Of a DNA stretch of 64,000 bases, positions 37,377-44,835 are shown piece by piece. The stretch spans positions 682,001 through 746,000 of the forward strand of contig NZ_JAPNKA010000001.1 of the NCBI RefSeq assembly GCF_026626635.1. Reading direction: 5' to 3'. This stretch comes from Archangium lansingense. GTDB lineage: Bacteria; Myxococcota; Myxococcia; Myxococcales; Myxococcaceae. Every line of letters begins with the position of its first letter. The first letter of the stretch is position 1. The position numbers and the translations under genes are program-made. The notes beneath the pieces were generated by a model, which was not told where the DNA came from, searched no databases, and was given only the letters and a program-made list of their open reading frames with translations.

Positions 37377-38323
37377 TGCGGCGCGTGATGCTCTCCCTCG
37401 CCCTCGTGCTTGCCTCGGGCTGCTCCCGGGACAACGCCCCCGACCACATGCAGCGCGCTCGTGACGCCATCTTCGAGAAGCGTCCCGAGGAGGCTCTCGT
37501 GGAGTACCGCAAGGCGCTCGACGTCCTGCGCATGGATGAAACCGCCCAGGCTCAGGTGCTCAAGGCCCGTGCCCTCAAGGGCGCCGCGGACGTCTACTGG
37601 CTCGAGCTGCGCAAGGTGAAGGAGGCCGTGAGCGTCTACAAGGAGCTCATCAACCAGTGCCCCGAGTCTCCCGAGGCCCTGGAGGGCCGCGTGGTGCTCG
37701 CCGAGCTGCTGCGCGTGTACTTCCGCGACCTGCGCGGCGCCATTGATCAGCTCACCGCCGCCCTCTCCCGCAACCCGCCCCAGGGCGCCGAGCTGCATTA
37801 CCAGGTAGCCAAGCTGTACTTCGAGCTGCAGGACTACCAGCAGTGCGTGCTCGAGTCGCGCAAGCTCGTCGAGCGTTTCGCCACCAGCGCCTTCGTGGAC
37901 GACGCCGTCTACCTGCAGGCCCAGGCGCTGCACATGCAGGCGCTCAAGGCCGAGCCCGGCTCTCCCGACGTGCCGCGCTTCCGCCAGGAGGCCTCGCGCA
38001 CGTACGCGGACCTCATCACCCGCTTCCCGGACTCGGAGCTCGCCCCGCACGCCGTCTTCGAGACGGGCAAGCTCAAGGCCGAGTCGGGTGACAACGAGAA
38101 GGCCATCGAGACCTGGGTGCAGGCCCTGAAGAACCACCCAGAGCCGGCCACGGTGCAGGACGCCATCGCCCGGGCTCGGCGCCGCATCGCCGCCACGACG
38201 CCGGAGGAGGTGGGCTCGCGCACCACGGCCTTTGATCGCAACCAGGCCCGCCCGGCCCCGCCCCCGCGCACCTCGCTGGAGGCCGTCGGCGGCTCGGCCG
38301 GGGAAGCCGACCACGGCGACTGA
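37376..38323 (+). CDS. TPR-repeat lipoprotein
   Basis: 315-residue exported protein with signal ending VLASGCSR. Several tetratricopeptide-like helical pairs follow (MQRARDAIFEKRPEEALVEYRKAL, AVSVYKELINQCPESPEAL, QLTAALSRNPPQGAELHYQVAKLYFELQDYQQCV, YADLITRFPDSELAPHAVFETGKL), as in BamD/YbgF-like outer-membrane adaptor lipoproteins. The tail after about 280 is disordered. ATG overlaps the stop of the Cys-rich lipoprotein gene, so the two are coupled. Confidence 0.85.
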   Translation: MRRVMLSLALVLASGCSRDNAPDHMQRARDAIFEKRPEEALVEYRKALDVLRMDETAQAQVLKARALKGAADVYWLELRKVKEAVSVYKELINQCPESPEALEGRVVLAELLRVYFRDLRGAIDQLTAALSRNPPQGAELHYQVAKLYFELQDYQQCVLESRKLVERFATSAFVDDAVYLQAQALHMQALKAEPGSPDVPRFRQEASRTYADLITRFPDSELAPHAVFETGKLKAESGDNEKAIETWVQALKNHPEPATVQDAIARARRRIAATTPEEVGSRTTAFDRNQARPAPPPRTSLEAVGGSAGEADHGD

Positions 38324-38325
38324 CG

Positions 38326-38363
38326 CCCCCTCTCCCCCTGGGAGAGGGCTGGGGTGAGGGTCT
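38326..38363. repeat. REP-like hairpin repeat, copy 4 (plus orientation)
   Basis: CCCTCTCCC-N3-GGGAGAGGG followed by GGGGTGAGGGT, directly after the TPR lipoprotein stop. Likely ends that transcript and insulates the MarR gene downstream. Confidence 0.75.
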
Positions 38364-38402
38364 TCCTCCCCGCTTTCTCCATTGCACGCGAGCGTCTTGG
38401 TA

Positions 38403-38416
38403 GTTAGGCTCCTAAC
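38403..38416. promoter_or_regulatory. Operator GTTAGG-CT-CCTAAC before the MarR gene
   Basis: A 6-bp perfect inverted repeat with 2-nt centre, ending 4 bp before the MarR ATG at 38420. The same element occurs before the ABM gene (38951-38964). Position over the translation start region suggests autorepression by MarR. Binding by this MarR is inference from arrangement. Confidence 0.7.
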
Positions 38417-38419
38417 GAG

Positions 38420-38929
38420 ATGGCGCTCGAACTGAAACAGCTCCCGAAGCACGAGACCCTCCAGCAGGACGCGGGGCGCTACCCGGAGGCGGATGCGTCG
38501 GCCGTGGAGGCGTGTCTGATGCTGCTGCGGGTCTCGGGCGATGTGGAGGCGGCCTATGGGGCGCACTTCGCGCGGCATGGGCTGTCCCAAGCGCGCTTCA
38601 TCGTCCTCATGCAACTTCAGCGGGAGGAGGAGGGCCTGCGTCCCGCCGAGCTGGCCGAGCGGACGGGAGTCACCCGCGCGACGATGACCGGGCTGCTGGA
38701 CGGGCTGGAGAAGGAGGGCCTCATCCTGCGCAGGGCGCATGCCGAGGATGGGCGCATGTCGGTGGTGCGGCTGGCGGCCAAGGGGCGCCAGCGGCTGGAG
38801 GGACTCCTCCCCGACCACTACCGCCGCACCGCCGCCCTGATGAGCGGCCTGTCCGTCGAGGAGCGCCAGCAGCTCTCGGCCCTGCTCACGAAGGTCGCCG
38901 CCGGCATCCCTCATGTGAAGGAGCCGTGA
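38420..38929 (+). CDS. MarR-family transcriptional regulator
   Basis: 169-residue winged-helix dimer of the MarR family. The core runs ARHGLSQARFIVLMQL (helix 2), LRPAELAERTGVTRATMTGLLDGLEKEGLI (HTH), RRAHAEDGRMSVVRLAAKG (wing with the DxR motif, here DGR). MarR proteins usually bind palindromes near their own promoter and are released by small ligands. The matching inverted repeats before this gene and before the next one make it the likely regulator of both. No ribosome binding site separates operator and ATG, so the transcript may be leaderless or nearly so. Confidence 0.93.
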   Translation: MALELKQLPKHETLQQDAGRYPEADASAVEACLMLLRVSGDVEAAYGAHFARHGLSQARFIVLMQLQREEEGLRPAELAERTGVTRATMTGLLDGLEKEGLILRRAHAEDGRMSVVRLAAKGRQRLEGLLPDHYRRTAALMSGLSVEERQQLSALLTKVAAGIPHVKEP

Positions 38930-38950
38930 GTCTCTTTTTTTACCCGGATG

Positions 38951-38964
38951 GTTAGGAGCCTAAT
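38951..38964. promoter_or_regulatory. Operator GTTAGG-AG-CCTAAT before the ABM gene
   Basis: Second copy of the MarR-associated element, 5 of 6 arm positions paired (the last base is T). It ends 3 bp before the ATG at 38968, the same placement as at the MarR gene. Confidence 0.7.
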
Positions 38965-38967
38965 TAC

Positions 38968-39312
38968 ATGGAAGCGACCAAGACGAGCATCGTTCCCGGC
39001 AGTGGGGTGTGCACCCTCATCAACGTCTTCACCGTGGCGCCCGAGCGGCAGGCGGAGCTGGTGAAGCTGCTGGAGGAGGCAACGGAGGAGGTGATGCGGC
39101 ACCTGCCGGGGTTCATCTCGGCGAACATGCACCGGGGTCTGGAGGGCACCCGGGTGACCAACTACGCGCAGTGGGCGAGCCGGGAGCACTTCGAGGCCAT
39201 GCTGCGCGACCCGAAGGCCCAGACGCACATGCGGGCCGCGGCGGCGATGGTGGAGAAGTTCGAGCCACACCTCTACGAGGTGGTCTCCACGCACCAGCGG
39301 AGTGCCTCATGA
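38968..39312 (+). CDS. Antibiotic biosynthesis monooxygenase (ABM) domain protein
   Basis: 114-residue dimeric ferredoxin-like alpha/beta-barrel protein. Features are CTLINVFTVAPERQAELVKLL, the LPGFISANMHRGLEG strand pair, and NYAQWASREHFEAML, all typical of ABM/YgiN proteins. Members include cofactorless quinone or polyketide oxygenases and heme-handling proteins; the substrate here is unknown. It lies between the MarR operator and the EVE gene, whose start overlaps its stop (ATGA). Confidence 0.88.
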   Translation: MEATKTSIVPGSGVCTLINVFTVAPERQAELVKLLEEATEEVMRHLPGFISANMHRGLEGTRVTNYAQWASREHFEAMLRDPKAQTHMRAAAAMVEKFEPHLYEVVSTHQRSAS

Positions 39313-39755
39313 GCCAGCCCCGGTACTGGGTGGCGGTGGCCTCGTGCGACCACGTGCACAAGGGCGTGGAGGGAGGCTTCGCGCAGGCCTGCCATGGAAA
39401 GGTGGCTCCCCTGCGCCGCATGGTCCCGGGGGATTGGGTCCTCTACTACTCGCCGCGCATGCACTTCGAGGGTGAAGAGCCCTGCCAGGCCTTCACGGCC
39501 ATCGGCCGCGTGGTGGATGCGCCGGTACAGCAGGTGGACATGGGCGGAGGCTTCAAGCCGTTCCGCCGCACCGTGGCCTTCCTTCCGTGCCGCCAGGTTC
39601 CCATCCGTCCGTTGCTCGAGCGGTTGAGCTTCATCCAGGACGTGCAGCGCTGGGGCTATGTCTTCCGCCGCGGCTTCTTCGAGCTGCCCGAGGCGGACTT
39701 CCTGCTGCTGTCCCGGGAGATGCTGGGCCGCGAGGAGCTCCACGCTCCCGCCTAG
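39309..39755 (+). CDS. EVE-domain protein (UPF0310)
   Basis: 148-residue single-domain protein with the EVE (PUA-like) fold: RYWVAVASCDHVHKGVEGGFAQACHGK at the start, then MVPGDWVLYYSPR and FTAIGRVVD, and LSFIQDVQRWGYVFRRGFFEL at the end. EVE domains bind modified bases in DNA or RNA. Its start overlaps the ABM stop by 4 bp, so it belongs to the MarR-controlled unit. Its stop lies in a palindrome shared with the convergent gene. Confidence 0.9.
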   Translation: MSQPRYWVAVASCDHVHKGVEGGFAQACHGKVAPLRRMVPGDWVLYYSPRMHFEGEEPCQAFTAIGRVVDAPVQQVDMGGGFKPFRRTVAFLPCRQVPIRPLLERLSFIQDVQRWGYVFRRGFFELPEADFLLLSREMLGREELHAPA

Positions 39756-39760
39756 GCGGG
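39747..39760. terminator. 14-bp palindrome carrying overlapping stops of convergent genes
   Basis: CCCGCCTAGGCGGG is a perfect palindrome. Its central CTAG supplies the TAG stop of the EVE gene (39753-39755) and, on the other strand, of the gene ending at 39752. With no loop it would form only a cruciform or bidirectional pause, so terminator function is weakly supported. Confidence 0.4.
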
Positions 39761-40681
39761 CACGCCCTCCAGCACCGTCTCGAAGAGGGGCGCGGCCTGG
39801 GTAGGGTCGTCCGCGTCCGCCACGAGCAGCAGGTGGATGCGGCCACCCTCTACGCGCGCGTCCACGCCCTCCAGCTTCACCTTCGCGTCTACACCATCGA
39901 GGAACATCGGCGTGCCATCCGGCGCCAGCACGCCCACCGCCGAGCCCATCACGGCTCCATCCGCGTAGCTGTCGCGAGTGTCCTCGGCGGCGGCGGTGAA
40001 GACGATGCGGCCGTCCGGCAGGGGCGCCGCATCCGTGAAGGACAGGCGCACGGTGCCCGCGCGGCCCAGCTCCCAGCGGCGCACGATGCGCACCACGTCT
40101 GGCTCCAACGGCGCGTCCGCCTCCAGCGCGCGCAGCACCCGGCCCGCGTCCAGGTCCACCACCGCGTCCTTGCCCTGGTCCCCGTTGCCCCGGTTGAGCA
40201 GGCGCATCCGCACGCCAGCCACCGCCGCTCCCTCTACGTTGAGCGGGCCCAGCTCGCGCTCGAGCTGTGCGTAGAGGCTGGTGAAGTCCACCTCGCGCAC
40301 CGGGCCGCTCACGCTCCCGTCCGCCGCCAGTGGCACCAGCGCTCCCTTCTGTCTCACCGCCGTGCTCCCCGAGGGCACCGCCAGCAGCGCCCCGTGCGGC
40401 GCGCTCGCGAGTCCTTGCACCAGGCAGAGTGCTTCCATGTCGGGCTTCTGGGCCTTGCGGCTCTTGGGCTCCAGCGGCAGCTCGCCCGGCAGCAGGCGCT
40501 GGAATTGGCCCGGGGCCTCACCCACGAGCGGGAAGCTGGCCAGGAACAGCGAGTCGTCCGCGACCACGTGCAGCCAGTTCCCAGCGCGCACCAGGCCGCT
40601 CGCGGCCGACACGTGGGCGTGGCCCCCGGTCGTCTCGGGTGCCTGCAGATTCAGTTTCCGGCGCTGGGTGAGGCGGAGCAT
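39752..40681 (-). CDS. Propeller-like hypothetical protein
   Basis: 309-residue protein without a signal peptide. It contains recurring four-strand-like segments (SAASGLVRAGNWLHVVADDSLFLASF, LVQGLASAPHGALLAVPSGS, LSFTDAAPLPDGRIVFTAAAED, GVDARVEGGRIHLLLVADADDP) that suggest a beta-propeller. I do not assign a family or activity with certainty. The ATG at 40681 has a GAGGAT site upstream; 40717 is an in-frame alternative. It is convergent with the EVE gene. Confidence 0.72.
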   Translation of the reverse strand: MLRLTQRRKLNLQAPETTGGHAHVSAASGLVRAGNWLHVVADDSLFLASFPLVGEAPGQFQRLLPGELPLEPKSRKAQKPDMEALCLVQGLASAPHGALLAVPSGSTAVRQKGALVPLAADGSVSGPVREVDFTSLYAQLERELGPLNVEGAAVAGVRMRLLNRGNGDQGKDAVVDLDAGRVLRALEADAPLEPDVVRIVRRWELGRAGTVRLSFTDAAPLPDGRIVFTAAAEDTRDSYADGAVMGSAVGVLAPDGTPMFLDGVDAKVKLEGVDARVEGGRIHLLLVADADDPTQAAPLFETVLEGVPA

Positions 40682-40726
40682 GCGGATCCTCGGGTGGTGT
40701 CCTCGGGAGACAACCACGGGCTGGCG

Positions 40727-40767
40727 ACACCCTCACCCTAACCCTCTCCCAGGGGGAGAGGGGACTT
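40727..40767. repeat. REP-like hairpin repeat, copy 5 (minus orientation)
   Basis: CCCTCTCCC (40742-40750) and GGGAGAGGG (40754-40762) with the reversed tail ACCCTCACCC... upstream. It lies between the HEAT-repeat gene (stop at 40797) and the propeller-like gene (start at 40681), both on the minus strand. Confidence 0.75.
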
Positions 40768-40796
40768 CTCAGGCAGGGTTCACCTCGGGTGTGGGG

Positions 40797-41894
40797 TCAG
40801 CCCTCCTGGCCCCGGCCGTGCTCCAGCGCCTGCTTGTCGCGCAGCAGCAGGTTCCACGTCTGCGGCTGCGAGGCCAGCAGCGTGAGCCAGGTGTCGATCT
40901 CCCCGTCCATCGACGGGTCCACGCCCTTGAGCTTCTGAAGCACTGGCACCGCGCTCGCGAGCCCCAGCCGCGAGATGCTCTCCAGGATGGCGCTGCGCAC
41001 CTCACGCTCGCGCTCCGTGGCGAAGCGCCCGTTCAGCGCCTGCATCGTTCGTCCGGTCTCCTTCACCGATACCGTGCCCAGCGCCTTCGCCGCCGCGGCG
41101 CGTACCTCGGGGTGCTCGGACTCCTGGAGCAGCCGCCGCACGGAATCCACCGCCGGTGTCCGCGCCGCCTCGATGGAGGATGCGCCCAGCAGCCCCGCCG
41201 CCGTCTTTGGATCGCCCGCCTCCGACGCGAGTGTCACCGCCTGCTCCGCCACGCTCTGGGAGCGCTCGAAGATGCGTCTGGCCTCCTCCGTCAGATTGCC
41301 CACCACCGCCTCGCGAACCTCGGGCGCCGGGTCCTTCACCCACTGGCGATAGGCCTGACGCGTGGACTCCTCCATGGCCAGCACCACGCTCGCCGGCGCG
41401 TCCAACGCCCGCAGCGCGCGCACCATCCCCGCCTTGCGCACCGGGTCCGGCTCTCGCCCCGCCTTGTCCAGCACCCGCTCCAGCACGCTCCTGTCCCCCG
41501 TCGGGTTGAAGCGCATCACCCACAGGGCCGACAGCGCCTCCAGCACCTCCGGGTCCTGCTCCGCCTCCACCTTCGCCCAGAGCTGCTCGGGGGGCAGGCT
41601 CTCCAGGAGGCCGCGGAGCTGCTCCACCACATAGCGGCGCCACGCCGGCGAGCCCTTGCCCTGGCGGTACTCCTCCACCAGCGAGTCCAGCTCGCACGGC
41701 ACCGGCCGCAGCATGTCCTCGGGCGGGGGGCTCTTCGAGGCACTGGCCGGAGCCGGAGCTGTCGGGGCCACGGGGACCGGTGTCTCACTGGAGGGCCCGT
41801 CTGTCCTGCCCGAGCGCCACACGCCCAGTCCCGCGAGCACGGCAATCAGCCCTGCTCCGAGGCCCACCCATTTCTTCTTCGCTCTCATGCTCAT
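40797..41894 (-). CDS. Membrane-anchored HEAT-repeat protein
   Basis: 365-residue protein with one N-terminal membrane helix (WVGLGAGLIAVLAGLGVW), a Pro/Ala-rich linker, then HEAT-like helical repeats (DPEVLEALSALWVM, DPAPEVREAVVGNLTEEARRIF, HPEVRAAAAKALGTV, EREVRSAILESISRLGLASAVPVLQKL). The exported repeat domain is likely a protein-binding scaffold. It starts 3 bp after the stop of the upstream HEAT gene, so the two form an operon. Confidence 0.8.
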   Translation of the reverse strand: MSMRAKKKWVGLGAGLIAVLAGLGVWRSGRTDGPSSETPVPVAPTAPAPASASKSPPPEDMLRPVPCELDSLVEEYRQGKGSPAWRRYVVEQLRGLLESLPPEQLWAKVEAEQDPEVLEALSALWVMRFNPTGDRSVLERVLDKAGREPDPVRKAGMVRALRALDAPASVVLAMEESTRQAYRQWVKDPAPEVREAVVGNLTEEARRIFERSQSVAEQAVTLASEAGDPKTAAGLLGASSIEAARTPAVDSVRRLLQESEHPEVRAAAAKALGTVSVKETGRTMQALNGRFATEREREVRSAILESISRLGLASAVPVLQKLKGVDPSMDGEIDTWLTLLASQPQTWNLLLRDKQALEHGRGQEG

Positions 41895-41897
41895 TGC

Positions 41898-42950
41898 CTA
41901 CTCCGCGAATCCGCCGCAGCGGTGGTGGATGGCCTTGCGGGGGTAGACCCGGTTGAAGTCGACCTGCCCCGCGTCGTACAGCGCCTTGAACTCGGTGTAG
42001 TCCTGCCGGAAGCGCGCGTCCTGCTTCGCGAAGTCCTTCAGCAGCGGCAGGGCTTTGGGGCCCGCGGCCCGCACCGCGTAGCGGACGATGGCCCAGCGGA
42101 CGCACTCTTTCTTCTCCTGGGGGAAGGCGTTGGCGAAAGCATCGAGCACGGCCTGCGTGTCGCGCCCCGAGGACATCACCAGCGCGGCCATCTCGCGCAC
42201 GCCGGGGTCTGGGTCCTCGAGCTGGAGCTTCGCCAGTTGCTGGAGCGACGGGCCGTCGATGCGGGCGTCCGGGTAGGTGCCCATCTCGATGGCGAGGCTG
42301 CGCACGCCGGGCACGGTAGAGCCGCGGGCCACCTCCAGCAGCTTGCTCATGTACGGGTCGAAGCGGCCGGTGCGCTGGAAGTCGTTGTCCATCACCCGGC
42401 CGATGGTGCGCACCGTGAGCAGGGTCACGAGGAGGGGGAGCGTGTCCCTCCTGGCCATCGTGGTGAGCCGCTCCAGCATCGCGGGCTCGAAGCGGTGCTG
42501 CGTCTCCAGGGCCACGAGCGCGCTGGTCTGGTGGCGGGGGTCCGGGTGGCTCTCGGCCATGGTGGCGAGCCTGTCCACCACCGCGGGCGAGCGCACGGCC
42601 TCCGTCTCTCGCACCGCGCGCAGGTAGAGCGACATCTCGGGCTCCTGCGTGGCGTGAGCCCACTCCATCACCTGGAGTGCCGCCTGGGCGTCCTTGCCGA
42701 TGACCTCGGCGAGCCGTTGCTCCAGGAAGAGCAGGGCGGCCTGATCCTTCAGGGCGATGGCCTGGCGGATGGCGGCGCGCACGCCTTCGAGTCCGAGCAA
42801 GGCCTCGAGCTTCAGGTAACCCGCGTAGCACGTGAGGCGGGGGAGCCGCGGTCCGGCAATGGGCCGCTCGTCGACGGCGAAAGCGGAGGTGGTGCCAAGC
42901 GTGGCGAGCAGCGCGCCCAGGCGCCAGCACCGGAAGATAGACGAATGCAT
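41898..42950 (-). CDS. Exported HEAT-repeat protein
   Basis: 350-residue protein with a cleavable signal peptide (WRLGALLATLGTTSAFA). The mature part is HEAT-like repeats (GVRAAIRQAIALKDQAALLFLEQRLAEV, DPRHQTSALVALET, VPGVRSLAIEMGT, DPDPGVREMAALVMSS, ECVRWAIVRYAVRAAG), similar in kind to its downstream partner. The start at 42950 gives the signal peptide; the frame upstream runs through the tandem-repeat array. The two HEAT proteins may act together in the periplasm; this is inference. Confidence 0.8.
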   Translation of the reverse strand: MHSSIFRCWRLGALLATLGTTSAFAVDERPIAGPRLPRLTCYAGYLKLEALLGLEGVRAAIRQAIALKDQAALLFLEQRLAEVIGKDAQAALQVMEWAHATQEPEMSLYLRAVRETEAVRSPAVVDRLATMAESHPDPRHQTSALVALETQHRFEPAMLERLTTMARRDTLPLLVTLLTVRTIGRVMDNDFQRTGRFDPYMSKLLEVARGSTVPGVRSLAIEMGTYPDARIDGPSLQQLAKLQLEDPDPGVREMAALVMSSGRDTQAVLDAFANAFPQEKKECVRWAIVRYAVRAAGPKALPLLKDFAKQDARFRQDYTEFKALYDAGQVDFNRVYPRKAIHHRCGGFAE

Positions 42951-42998
42951 TCGCGAGGCCTTCAAGTGAATTCCGCCGTTCAACCCAACCGCCACAAG

Positions 42999-43180
42999 GC
43001 CAACCGTCACAAAGCCAACCATTACCCAGCCACCCCACTCAGCCAACCACCCCACTCAGCCAACCACCCCACCCAGCCAACCACCCCACCCAGCCAACCA
43101 CCCCACCCAGCCAACCCTCACCCAGCCAACCCTCACCCAGCCAACCCTCACCCAGCCAACCACCCCACTCAGCCAACCAC
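42999..43180. repeat. Tandem repeat array, 15- and 17-bp units with core GCCAACC
   Basis: Units starting with GCCAACC follow each other from about 43029: one 13-bp unit, four 17-bp units (GCCAACCACCCCACTCA or ...CCCA), three 15-bp units (GCCAACCCTCACCCA), then a 17-bp unit and a last partial one. Two more degenerate units lie to the left (42999, 43014). The change between 17 and 15 bp looks like blockwise expansion by slippage. It sits in the 5' region of the HEAT-repeat operon. Confidence 0.9.
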
Positions 43181-43217
43181 CCCTCTCCCCTCGGGAGAGG
43201 GACGGGGTGAGGGTGTC
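43180..43217. repeat. REP-like hairpin repeat, copy 6 (plus orientation)
   Basis: CCCTCTCCC with GGGAGAGGG, then the tail GGGGTGAGGGT. It abuts the right end of the GCCAACC array. Confidence 0.75.
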
Positions 43218-43539
43218 GCGGCCCTCTGCTTGCCCTCGTGGAAACCCCGCATCTGTGAGGAGGCTGGGGCGGGAGTCTTCCCCCCGGATACCCCACCCCA
43301 GCCTCCCGCGAACCATTGCAGCGGCACCTGACCGGACACGTTCTGCGCCTCGAAATATGCAACTGGGCCCGAGAACGTATAAAACCGCTGCTGAGGATTT
43401 TTCTCCCACCCTCAAATAAGCAGAAAAAACTGGAATTTGCGGCGCCATGTAGATGAACGCATGGCGGAAATCAAGCGGCTGGCCGGCGGAGACGGAGTGA
43501 CGCCGGTGGGGTGTACAGGCCGCGTGCTATGGAGCCCTC

Positions 43540-44835
43540 ATGAACCACACGCAGAGCAAGGCCCTCTTCTCCCGAGCGCAGGAGCGTATTCCGGGAGGTG
43601 TGAACTCCCCGGTGCGCGCCTTCCGAGGTGTCGGCGGTGAGCCCGTCTTCTTCAAGGAAGGCGCGGGCGCGTGGCTGACGGACGTGGACGACAACCGGTA
43701 CGTGGACCTGGTGGGGAGCTGGGGTCCGCTCATCCTCGGCCATGCCTATCCGCCGGTGGTGGCGGCGGTCACCGAGGCGGCGCGGCGGGGCACCACCTTC
43801 GGGGCGCCCACGGACCTGGAGGTGCAGTTCGCCGAGCTCATCTGCGCCACGGTGCCGAGCGTGGAGAAGGTGCGGCTCGTCTCCAGCGGCACGGAGGCCA
43901 CGGTGGCGGCCATCCGGCTGGCGCGCGGCTTCACGGGCCGGGACTACATCCTCAAGTTCGAGGGCTGCTTCCACGGCGCGGGTGACCCCTTCCTGGTGAA
44001 GGCGGGCAGCGGCGTGGAGACGCTGGGGCTGCCGGACTCGCCGGGCGTGCCCAAGGAAGTGGCGGGCCTGACGCTGACGGCGCCGTACAACGACCTGGGC
44101 GCGGTGGAGAAGCTGTTCTCGCAGCGAGCCAAGGACATCGCCTGCGCCATCATCGAGCCGGTGGTGGGCAACATGGGCGTGCTCATCCCCGAGGAGGGCT
44201 ACCTGCAGGGCCTCCAGGCGCTGTGCCGCGCGCACGGGGTGCTCTTCATCCTGGACGAGGTGATGACGGGCTTCCGGCTGGCTCGCGGCGGAGCGCAGGA
44301 GGTGTATGGCCTGCGTCCGGACCTGAGCACCTTCGGCAAGGTGGTGGGTGGCGGCATGCCGCTGGCGGCCTACGGCGGACGGCGCGACATCATGTCGAAA
44401 ATTGCCCCCGAGGGCCCCGTCTACCAGTCGGGCACGCTGTCGGGGAACCCGGTGGCGGTGTCCGCGGGCATCGCCACCCTCCATGCGCTGCGCGCGCCGG
44501 GCGTCTACGAGCGCCTGGACTTCATTGCCCGGGAAATCGAGGCGGGCCTGCGCGCCGAGGCGGAGGAGGCCAAGATTCCCGTCACCATCAACCGCGTGGG
44601 CAGCATGTTCACCGTCTTCTTCACCGAGGGGCCTGTGTTCGACTACGCGAGCGCGAAGAAGAGCGACGCGGCGCGCTACGGCCGCTTCTTCCACCAGATG
44701 CTGCAGGAGGGCGTGTACCTGCCGCCCAGCCAGTTCGAGGCGGCCTTCCTCTCGCTGTCCATCAACGAGCCCGAGGTGGCGCACATCCTCCGGGCGGCTC
44801 GCAAGGCGTTCCGCGCGCTTGGACAAGGGGCCTGA
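43540..44835 (+). CDS. hemL: Glutamate-1-semialdehyde 2,1-aminomutase
   Basis: 431-residue PLP enzyme of the C5 tetrapyrrole pathway, converting glutamate-1-semialdehyde to 5-aminolevulinate. It has the N-terminal ERIPGGVNSPVRAFR, SGTEATVAAIRLAR, the Schiff-base Lys267 in TFGKVVGGGMP, and GTLSGNPVAVSAG, all close to the bacterial HemL consensus. A GGAG lies upstream of the ATG. The downstream kinase gene overlaps its end by 17 bp, so the two may be coexpressed. Confidence 0.96.
   Translation: MNHTQSKALFSRAQERIPGGVNSPVRAFRGVGGEPVFFKEGAGAWLTDVDDNRYVDLVGSWGPLILGHAYPPVVAAVTEAARRGTTFGAPTDLEVQFAELICATVPSVEKVRLVSSGTEATVAAIRLARGFTGRDYILKFEGCFHGAGDPFLVKAGSGVETLGLPDSPGVPKEVAGLTLTAPYNDLGAVEKLFSQRAKDIACAIIEPVVGNMGVLIPEEGYLQGLQALCRAHGVLFILDEVMTGFRLARGGAQEVYGLRPDLSTFGKVVGGGMPLAAYGGRRDIMSKIAPEGPVYQSGTLSGNPVAVSAGIATLHALRAPGVYERLDFIAREIEAGLRAEAEEAKIPVTINRVGSMFTVFFTEGPVFDYASAKKSDAARYGRFFHQMLQEGVYLPPSQFEAAFLSLSINEPEVAHILRAARKAFRALGQGA

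Larger units (their letters stand above)
42951..43539. other. 589-bp divergent intergenic region before hemL
   Basis: It holds, left to right: the presumed promoter of the HEAT operon, a GCCAACC-type tandem array, a REP-like hairpin, a GC-rich stretch without structure, and an AT-rich patch at about 43375-43440 which is the best candidate for the hemL promoter. No RNA gene or supported small protein was found. Confidence 0.5.

Noticed and set aside
42999..43180. Tandem array as a CRISPR
   Set aside because: Units are 13-17 bp and abut without spacers, and no cas gene is near.
40281..43331. 1016-codon frame on the plus strand across the HEAT-repeat genes
   Set aside because: It crosses two minus-strand genes, an intergenic region and the tandem array. 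Its product is a shadow.
43437..43540. Small leader peptide before hemL (MAEIKRLAGGDG...)
   Set aside because: An ATG is present, but there is no ribosome binding site of note and the frame runs into hemL out of frame. It is not distinguishable from chance.
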